15,251 nt of DNA from Candidatus Kaiserbacteria bacterium (lineage in GTDB: Bacteria; Patescibacteriota; Minisyncoccia; Phycocordibacterales; UBA12088): assembly GCA_003561715.1 (NCBI GenBank), contig PWVU01000135.1, forward strand, positions 1-15,251. The letters are read 5' to 3'. The notes under the pieces were generated by a model. The model saw nothing but the letters and a program-made list of their open reading frames with translations, did not search any database and was not told the DNA's origin. Positions 11,561-15,251 of this stretch are shown piece after piece; position 1 is the first letter of the stretch; each line of letters opens with the position of its first letter. The position numbers and the translations under genes are program-made.

Positions 11561-11589
11561 ACAAACGACGCACAGGGTGCACCGTTTGT
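11561..11589 (-). terminator. Hairpin after rplB
   Basis: ACAAACG (11561-11567) pairs with CGTTTGT (11583-11589) and encloses GCAC-AGG-GTGC (11570-11580). It lies about 40 nt beyond the rplB stop and before the promoter of the inserted genes. No clear U-run follows on the minus strand, so termination is only possible, not shown. Confidence 0.35.
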
Positions 11590-11627
11590 GTCTCCAGGCA
11601 TAGGGATCGAATTTTTGAGCAACCAAT

Positions 11628-12473
11628 CTACCGCCGCTTGCCAACTTTTCGTCGAGAGACAATAAGTTTGTTTGAATATTTCTTGGGTGTTCGAGTCTTT
11701 TGACCTTTGCCTGCTGGCTTGCCCCACTTGGTCTTTTGGCGGCGCATACCGCGCGGCGACTTACCTTCACCACCGCCATGCGGATGGTCGACCGGATTCA
11801 TCACACTTCCGCGCGTGACCGGTCGCTTACTCATCCAACGTGCGCGTCCCGCCTTACCAATCGTAACCAACCGATGCTCTTCATTACCCACCTCGCCTAC
11901 GCTCGCCCATGCGCTCGAGTGGATCTTGCGAATCTCAGTTGACGGAAGCTTGATCTGGGTGTACCCCGCATCTTGTGCCACCACCTCGGCATGATCGCCC
12001 GCCGAGCGAACCAGCTTCGCTCCCGCCTCGGGACGTGTTTCGATATTGTATATAAAGGTACCAACCGGCATCTTCGCAAGCGGAAGACGGTTGTTGGGCT
12101 TTATCGGCGCATCTGCTGACACCACGAACGTGTCTCCTTCTTTTGTCCCTTTCGAGGTCAGCACATAGCGACGCTCACCATCACGATAACATACGAGCGA
12201 AATGAAGCTTGAGCGATATGGATCGTATTCGATGGTCTCGATCTTTGCGGGAATATCTTTCTTGTCGTATTTGAAATCAACCAATCGATATGCGCGCTTT
12301 ACACCACCACCTTTATGACGCGTGGTGATGCGACCGTGATGATTGCGCCCGTGCGCTTGCTTGTAACCTTCGGTCAGGGGCTTATGCGGCTTTGCACCAC
12401 GGGTCAACACCTCGCGGTAATTGATACCGGTCATGTGGCGGCGTGATGGAGTTGTGGGGCGATATTTTTTCAT
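11628..12473 (-). CDS. rplB: 50S ribosomal protein L2
   Basis: L2 is a primary 23S rRNA-binding protein required for peptidyl-transferase activity and subunit association. The 281 aa are full length: N-terminal YRPTTPSRRHMT, the OB-fold domain with GGGVKRAYRLVDFKYDKKDIPAKIETIEYDP (about 57-86), the SH3-like domain, and the near-invariant NPVDHPHGGGEGKSPRG stretch (about 226-242) with the histidine near the peptidyl-transferase centre. S19 normally follows within a few nucleotides; here the next ribosomal gene is 2.3 kb away. The upstream gap to rplW (181 nt) holds copy C of the CCAGCAC element. G at -1, the only ribosomal start without a pyrimidine there. Confidence 0.98.
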   Translation of the reverse strand: MKKYRPTTPSRRHMTGINYREVLTRGAKPHKPLTEGYKQAHGRNHHGRITTRHKGGGVKRAYRLVDFKYDKKDIPAKIETIEYDPYRSSFISLVCYRDGERRYVLTSKGTKEGDTFVVSADAPIKPNNRLPLAKMPVGTFIYNIETRPEAGAKLVRSAGDHAEVVAQDAGYTQIKLPSTEIRKIHSSAWASVGEVGNEEHRLVTIGKAGRARWMSKRPVTRGSVMNPVDHPHGGGEGKSPRGMRRQKTKWGKPAGKGQKTRTPKKYSNKLIVSRRKVGKRR

Positions 12474-12514
12474 CTTAGAAAATATTACAAGCTTGCGAGT
12501 TATTGTTTCTTAGA

Positions 12515-12616
12515 CCCAGCACCACTTTTGCATACGAACCTTTATACTGAAGTTTTTGGCGTCTCTTGTTTCTACCTTATTTTTGCCAAAAGCTCAAGAG
12601 CAAAAGTAGTGCTGGG
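12515..12616 (-). ncRNA. CCAGCAC-family intergenic stem-loop, copy C (rplW-rplB)
   Basis: Arms of 17 nt (12515-12531 CCCAGCACCACTTTTGC; 12600-12616 GCAAAAGTAGTGCTGGG) enclose a loop that, on the minus strand, contains another inverted repeat TTTTGGC...GCCAAAA. Total length is 102 nt, as in copy B. The one stem difference between the arms is a G-U pair in the operon-sense RNA but A-C in the opposite strand. Outside the stem both flanks match copy B. The loop sequences of B and C are unrelated over most of their length while the inner pairing potential is kept. Confidence 0.7.
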
Positions 12617-12654
12617 TAAACTCAATCTAATTCACTTTGTTCATAAGATTTCGT

Positions 12655-13047
12655 TTACTTCATCACATCCATGGTCTCACCTTTTTTCAAATGGACGTAC
12701 GCTTTTTTGAAGCCGCTTTTTTGTCCTTTGCGACGGCGCATGCGTGCTTCATAGGTCTGCGGGCGCATGCGGACTATGGTGACACTTTTGGGAACAACCT
12801 TGAACAATTCATACACCGCCGCCTTCACGTCGCGCTTGGTCACTTCTTGCGGTACCTCAAACACATAGGTGTTCTGATCGTTTTGCAGTGTCGCTTTCTC
12901 GGTCACACGCGGACGAAGCAGTACTTGCGCCGCAACTTTGCCACCGCTGATCGTGTGCTTGGGCGCGGAACCGGCACCGGTCTTAGCGGGCGCTTGGGTG
13001 CTTGACGTTGTTTCGTCCGTATTCTGTTTTTTGCCGAAGAGTGCCAT
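12655..13047 (-). CDS. rplW: 50S ribosomal protein L23, with N-terminal extension
   Basis: L23 sits at the tunnel exit and docks trigger factor and SRP. The core begins at about residue 42 (LLRPRVTEKATLQNDQNTYVFEV), with the conserved basic loop VRMRPQTYEARMRRRKGQKSGFKKAYVHLKKGETMDVM at the C-terminus. The first ~40 residues form an extension rich in Thr, Ala, Gly and Lys, absent from typical ~95-100-aa L23; the 130-aa total reflects this. It lies between rplD and rplB in standard order, with a CAA-rich leader of ~57 nt upstream and the structured gap downstream. CATATG start, no Shine-Dalgarno. Confidence 0.97.
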   Translation of the reverse strand: MALFGKKQNTDETTSSTQAPAKTGAGSAPKHTISGGKVAAQVLLRPRVTEKATLQNDQNTYVFEVPQEVTKRDVKAAVYELFKVVPKSVTIVRMRPQTYEARMRRRKGQKSGFKKAYVHLKKGETMDVMK

Positions 13048-13104
13048 ATGGTAGTTTCTAGTTGCTGGTTGCTCGTTTCTTGTTTCTGGTGTTGTTTGCT
13101 TGTG
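13048..13104 (-). repeat. CAA/GAA-rich leader before rplW
   Basis: On the minus strand the whole rplD-rplW gap is made of CAAGCAAAC, GAAAC, AAGAAACGAG and GCAACCAG/GCAACTAG units, poor in U and lacking a Shine-Dalgarno. It shares the exact 13-mer AACAAGAAACGAG with the leader of rplF. Confidence 0.4.
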
Positions 13105-13794
13105 TTATTTCGCAGTCTTTATCAGGGATTTGCTCTCACCACGCTCGGTCAATACCTTGAGAGACTCTTCCGGACGGGCAATGATCACATACTTGTATTG
13201 CAGAAGTTGGACCGGATTCAAATTACGAACCTCTTCCAAGAGAACATTGCCGATATTCTGAAAGCTCTTGGTGCTCGCCTCGCTACGCGAAGGAAGCGCG
13301 ACCACTGCGGCATTGACGCGCTTCGTCGCAAGCGGTGCAAAACCATCGGCTTTTGAGATGCCCTTCAATGCATCAATTGCATCTTTGGTACGCGGCTCAG
13401 CGAACGAAAGCTCGTCAACAAAGATAACTTCGCCATCGCTCAGCTTCTTTGAGAGCACCGCGTAGAGCGCCTTGGTGCGCATTTTCTTATTGATCTTCTG
13501 GGTGTAATTGCGCTCGTTGGTCGGGCCATGGGTAATGCCACCACCGCGCCAGATCGGGGAGCGGGATGAACCGTGTCGTGCACGTCCGGTGCCTTTTTGA
13601 CGCCACGGCTTTTTACCGCCACCGGCAACTTCACTGCGTCCTTTGGTATGCGCGATCGGCGTGCGTGCATTTGCTTGCATTGCGGTCACCACTTGATGCA
13701 CCAAGTCGCTATTCCACGCCACATTGAATACGCCCTCGGGGAGTGTGATCGTACCCTGCTTGGTGCCTTGTGTGTTGTAGATGGGAGCTTCCAT
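13105..13794 (-). CDS. rplD: 50S ribosomal protein L4
   Basis: L4 lines the exit-tunnel constriction and, in some bacteria, autoregulates the S10 operon by acting on its leader. The 229 aa include the extended loop with AHTKGRSEVAGGGKKPWRQKGTGRARHGSSRSPIWRGGG (about 48-86), the hallmark of L4, and a C-terminal Rossmann-like part ending ILxERGESKSLIKTAK. It starts 27 nt after rplC. No Shine-Dalgarno, T at -1. If L4 regulates this operon, the rplC leader (14476-14610) with its terminator-like hairpin would be the target; that is inference. Confidence 0.98.
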   Translation of the reverse strand: MEAPIYNTQGTKQGTITLPEGVFNVAWNSDLVHQVVTAMQANARTPIAHTKGRSEVAGGGKKPWRQKGTGRARHGSSRSPIWRGGGITHGPTNERNYTQKINKKMRTKALYAVLSKKLSDGEVIFVDELSFAEPRTKDAIDALKGISKADGFAPLATKRVNAAVVALPSRSEASTKSFQNIGNVLLEEVRNLNPVQLLQYKYVIIARPEESLKVLTERGESKSLIKTAK

Positions 13795-13821
13795 AATTAA
13801 GTAATGTAATACAGTTACTTC

Positions 13822-14475
13822 CTATTTGACGACCGTTATCTCAAGCAGGGTGCCACGCCTGCCGGGAACTGCGCCACCAATGTAGAGCAAATTCTTCTCG
13901 GTGTCTATCTTGAGCACTTTCAGGTTTTTGACCGTAACGGTATTTCCTCCCATGCGACCGGCCATTTTCATGCCCTTGGGAACGCGTGTACGCAAACCGC
14001 CACCGATCGAACCGGGACTCCGCTCAGTGTGCTTCTGGCCATGCGAGCGGGGTCCGCCATGAAAACCGTGACGCTTGACAACGCCTTGGAACCCTTTTCC
14101 TTTGGTGGTACCTGATACGACCACAACATCACCTTCTTCAAGCAAGTCGTTTACCGAGAATGAGTGCCCGAGCGCAATCGAAGGATCGATATCATCTTTT
14201 TTCAACTCTCGTGTATAACGAAACATCTTCTCATCCGCGTGCCCACCGGCTTTGAGCGCTTTTTTGTAGTGTCCCTGTTGGGGTTTGGGCGTGTTCTTAG
14301 CTTTCTTTTCACCAAAGCCGACCTGAAGCGCACTGTAACCGTCGGTGTCTTCTGTCTTGATCTGAGTCACGGTCATTGGACCGGTTGCGATCACGGTCGC
14401 CGGATGCACCCGACCATCGGTATCGAAGATCTGGGTCATGTATTCCTTTGTGCCAAGAATGAGGCGCTTTGACAT
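13822..14475 (-). CDS. rplC: 50S ribosomal protein L3
   Basis: L3 is an early 23S rRNA-binding protein whose long loop reaches toward the peptidyl-transferase centre. The 217 aa contain LGTKEYMTQIFDTDGRVHPATVI (N-terminal barrel), GFQGVVKRHGFHGGPRSHGQKHTERSPGSIGG (about 128-159, the extended loop) and RMGGNTVTVKNLKVLKID. It is the first ribosomal gene in the window; rpsJ (S10), which usually precedes it, is not found upstream, where a promoter, a ~135-nt leader and unrelated genes occur instead. No Shine-Dalgarno; T at -1. Confidence 0.98.
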   Translation of the reverse strand: MSKRLILGTKEYMTQIFDTDGRVHPATVIATGPMTVTQIKTEDTDGYSALQVGFGEKKAKNTPKPQQGHYKKALKAGGHADEKMFRYTRELKKDDIDPSIALGHSFSVNDLLEEGDVVVVSGTTKGKGFQGVVKRHGFHGGPRSHGQKHTERSPGSIGGGLRTRVPKGMKMAGRMGGNTVTVKNLKVLKIDTEKNLLYIGGAVPGRRGTLLEITVVK

Positions 14476-14492
14476 AACTGATTGTGTGCATC

Positions 14493-14523
14493 AAAAAATC
14501 CGCACTGAACAAGCGCCGTGCGG
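14493..14523 (-). promoter_or_regulatory. Terminator-like hairpin in the rplC leader (candidate attenuator)
   Basis: On the minus strand CCGCAC (14523-14518) pairs with GTGCGG (14505-14500), followed by A and TTTTTT (14498-14493), only 17 nt before the L3 ATG. An upstream TCCGC (14571-14567) can pair either with GCGGA at 14545-14541 or with GCGGA at 14503-14499, the 3' arm of the terminator. That gives two exclusive folds, as in transcription attenuators. Confidence 0.6.
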
Positions 14524-14616
14524 CATCCTGTCCAGAGGTCTCCGCGTCTGACTGAAGTGGTCGATTGCGGATACATGGCGCTCGCTGTGTATTCACATTG
14601 AGCTATATGCTTCGCT

Positions 14617-14644
14617 ACTATACAGGAGTTTCAAAAATGTGCAA
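14617..14644 (-). promoter_or_regulatory. Promoter of the rplC-rplD-rplW-rplB unit
   Basis: -35 TTGCAC (14644-14639), 16-nt spacer, -10 TATAGT (14622-14617). The predicted start near 14610 gives an rplC leader of about 135 nt containing the candidate attenuator. Confidence 0.6.
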
Positions 14645-14670
14645 CTGTTAGTGCAGTATACAAAGAGAGT

Positions 14671-14692
14671 GCCCGGCGGAAGACCGCCGGGC
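14671..14692 (-). terminator. Strong GC hairpin downstream of the 66-aa gene
   Basis: GCCCGGCGG-AAGA-CCGCCGGGC, a perfect 9-bp stem. It is followed on the minus strand by ACTCTCTTT, a weak U-rich tract. It lies between the 66-aa gene and the rplC promoter and probably insulates them. Confidence 0.5.
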
Positions 14693-14701
14693 GAGATGGG
14701 T

Positions 14702-14749
14702 GGGTCGCGATATTCTGCGACCCGATTGTCCTGCGATTATGTCTCGCAG
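14702..14749 (-). other. Two further hairpins at the 3' end of the 66-aa gene
   Basis: GGGTCGC (14702-14708) pairs with GCGACCC (14717-14723), and CTGCGA (14731-14736) with TCGCAG (14744-14749); the TAA stop of the 66-aa gene lies in the loop of the latter. With the stem at 14671-14692 this makes three hairpins in 79 nt. Confidence 0.4.
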
Positions 14750-14937
14750 TTCTTGGGCTGAGAAGGGTCATCCTCCACATGACCCCCAAAAACTCTACCC
14801 TCCGCCTCTCGCTGCTTGGCGTGAGCGAGTCTGCGCCTAGCCTCAGCCTGGCGAAGCAAGCCACGCGCATCAAGCTTGTCCGCCATGCGGTAGAGCTCAA
14901 CGGGCGACAAGGAGCGGTAGTTTTGCGCGTTCTTCAT
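14737..14937 (-). CDS. Hypothetical small basic protein, 66 aa
   Basis: I do not recognise this family. The first ~45 residues are helical and Arg/Ala/Glu-rich (LSPVELYRMADKLDARGLLRQAEARRRLAHAKQRE), which could form a coiled coil or bind nucleic acid; the tail is Gly/Asp/Pro-rich (FGGHVEDDPSQPKN). No membrane segment. The ATG at 14937 is preceded by GAGGA with a 7-nt spacing, the clearest Shine-Dalgarno of any gene here and unlike the SD-less ribosomal genes. It ends in a cluster of three hairpins. It occupies the place where rpsJ would be expected. Confidence 0.6.
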   Translation of the reverse strand: MKNAQNYRSLSPVELYRMADKLDARGLLRQAEARRRLAHAKQREAEGRVFGGHVEDDPSQPKNCET

Positions 14938-14960
14938 GATTCTTCCTCAATTAGGTCGGT

Positions 14961-15014
14961 GGATGCTAGAGCATCTCACCTTCCCAAGTCGGGAGAATCA
15001 AAAAGATGAGATGC
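14961..15014 (-). other. Overlapping inverted repeats in the leader of the 66-aa gene
   Basis: GCATCTCA (14971-14978 on the plus strand) is complementary to TGAGATGC (15007-15014), an 8-bp stem. The same GCATC can instead pair with GGATGC (14961-14966) in a small hairpin with loop TAGA. The two pairings exclude each other. It may be leader structure or the edge of a mobile element. Confidence 0.3.
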
Positions 15015-15068
15015 CGGATCTTCATGAACTTACACTGTTTGCATTGCAACCTCCTATGACCAGCAATA

Positions 15069-15097
15069 TTGACCTTTCAATCCGAACACTCTAACAT
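15069..15097 (+). promoter_or_regulatory. Candidate transposase promoter
   Basis: TTGACC (15069-15074), 17-nt spacer, TAACAT (15092-15097), which ends 9 nt before the ATG. The -35 is good, the -10 moderate. Confidence 0.35.
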
Positions 15098-15106
15098 TCA
15101 GGGAAT

Positions 15107-15251
15107 ATGGCAAAACACATTGATCTGGCAGAACGTCGAGCGATCGAGAGAGCAATTACAAACAATAAGGGAGTGAATGAGATAGCACGCCTGCGCAGGC
15201 GCGCCAAAAGCACAATCAGTGATGAGATACGGCTTGGTAGTAAGGACGGAA
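15107..15251 (+). CDS. IS30-family transposase, N-terminal fragment (runs off the window)
   Basis: The visible 48 codons encode MAKHIDLAERRAIERAI.. followed by VNEIARLRRRAKSTISDEIRLG. This matches the N-terminal helix-turn-helix of IS30-type (Tra8/HTH_38) transposases, whose pattern is L-(T/D)-x-x-E-R-x-x-I-E-x-x-(L/I)-...-G-x-x-x-I-A-x-x-L-x-R-x-x-S-T-I-S-x-E-I. The DDE catalytic domain would lie beyond 15251. An in-frame TAA at 15092 fixes ATG 15107 as the first start. The frame is open to the window edge. Confidence 0.75.
   Translation, partial: MAKHIDLAERRAIERAITNNKGVNEIARLRRRAKSTISDEIRLGSKDG

Larger units (their letters stand above)
15030..15251 (+). mobile_element. Left part of an IS30-type insertion sequence (partial)
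   Basis: The transposase start at 15107 implies an insertion sequence whose left end lies a little upstream. The stretch TTACACTGTTTGCATTGCAA near 15030-15049 is a candidate terminal inverted repeat by position; the matching right end is outside the window, so the boundary is not established. Confidence 0.4.

Noticed and set aside
11513..11779. Cys-containing minus-strand frame after and overlapping rplB (ends CTLCVVCYS..)
   Set aside because: Most of it is rplB in another frame and the Cys part has no start of its own; no known fold is recognised.
15015..15106. 19-residue hydrophobic peptide MKIRHLIFLILPTWEGEML on the minus strand near 15022-14966
   Set aside because: It is short, without a Shine-Dalgarno, and overlaps inverted repeats; coding cannot be supported.
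1..15251. CRISPR array
   Set aside because: No regularly spaced direct repeats were seen; the repeated motifs are isolated inverted repeats in gaps.

Overview
The window is a bacterial S10/spc ribosomal-protein supercluster, read almost entirely on the minus strand from right (15 kb) to left (position 1). The order is L3-L4-L23-L2, then S19-L22-S3-L16-L29-S17-L14-L24-L5, then S14-S8-L6-L18-S5-L15-SecY. The gene for L30 (rpmD) is missing between S5 and L15. The r-proteins are compact and the S14 is the short four-cysteine form. Together these point to the Candidate Phyla Radiation (Patescibacteria), possibly a Parcubacteria-type lineage. That placement is inference; no rRNA is present to test it.

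The normally contiguous operon is interrupted twice by accessory DNA. Between L2 and S19 (about 9.34-11.47 kb) lie two acidic proteins of unknown function and a HepT/MntA (HEPN + minimal nucleotidyltransferase) toxin-antitoxin pair, all co-directional with the operon. Between L5 and S14 (about 4.39-5.12 kb) lies a convergent, AT-richer BrnT-like toxin/CopG-type antitoxin pair on the plus strand. It is bounded by a perfect 36-nt palindrome on one side and a displaced remnant of the rplE 3' end on the other. After each insertion a near-consensus promoter (TTGACA, 17-nt spacer, TACACT or TACTAT) faces back into the ribosomal genes, as if transcription were restarted downstream of the cargo.

The non-coding parts are rich in structure. 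Three intergenic gaps (L6/S8, L22/S19, L2/L23) hold long stem-loops with the same ends, CCAGCAC...GTGCTGG. Two of these are 102 nt long and also share flanking sequence, including a five-codon mini-ORF. The L3 gene has a promoter, a leader of about 135 nt and a terminator-like hairpin with a U-run next to its start, which suggests attenuation. None of the ribosomal genes has a recognisable Shine-Dalgarno sequence, and 13 of 20 chosen starts have T at position -1. The accessory genes instead have -10-like boxes only 8-12 nt before their ATGs, as expected for leaderless or nearly leaderless mRNAs.

The right end (14.67-15.25 kb) leaves the operon. It holds three hairpins, a 66-aa unknown protein with a good ribosome-binding site, and on the plus strand the start of an IS30-type transposase that runs off the window. 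The gene for S10 (rpsJ), which usually precedes L3, is not there. At the left end a strong hairpin follows secY and probably terminates the cluster.
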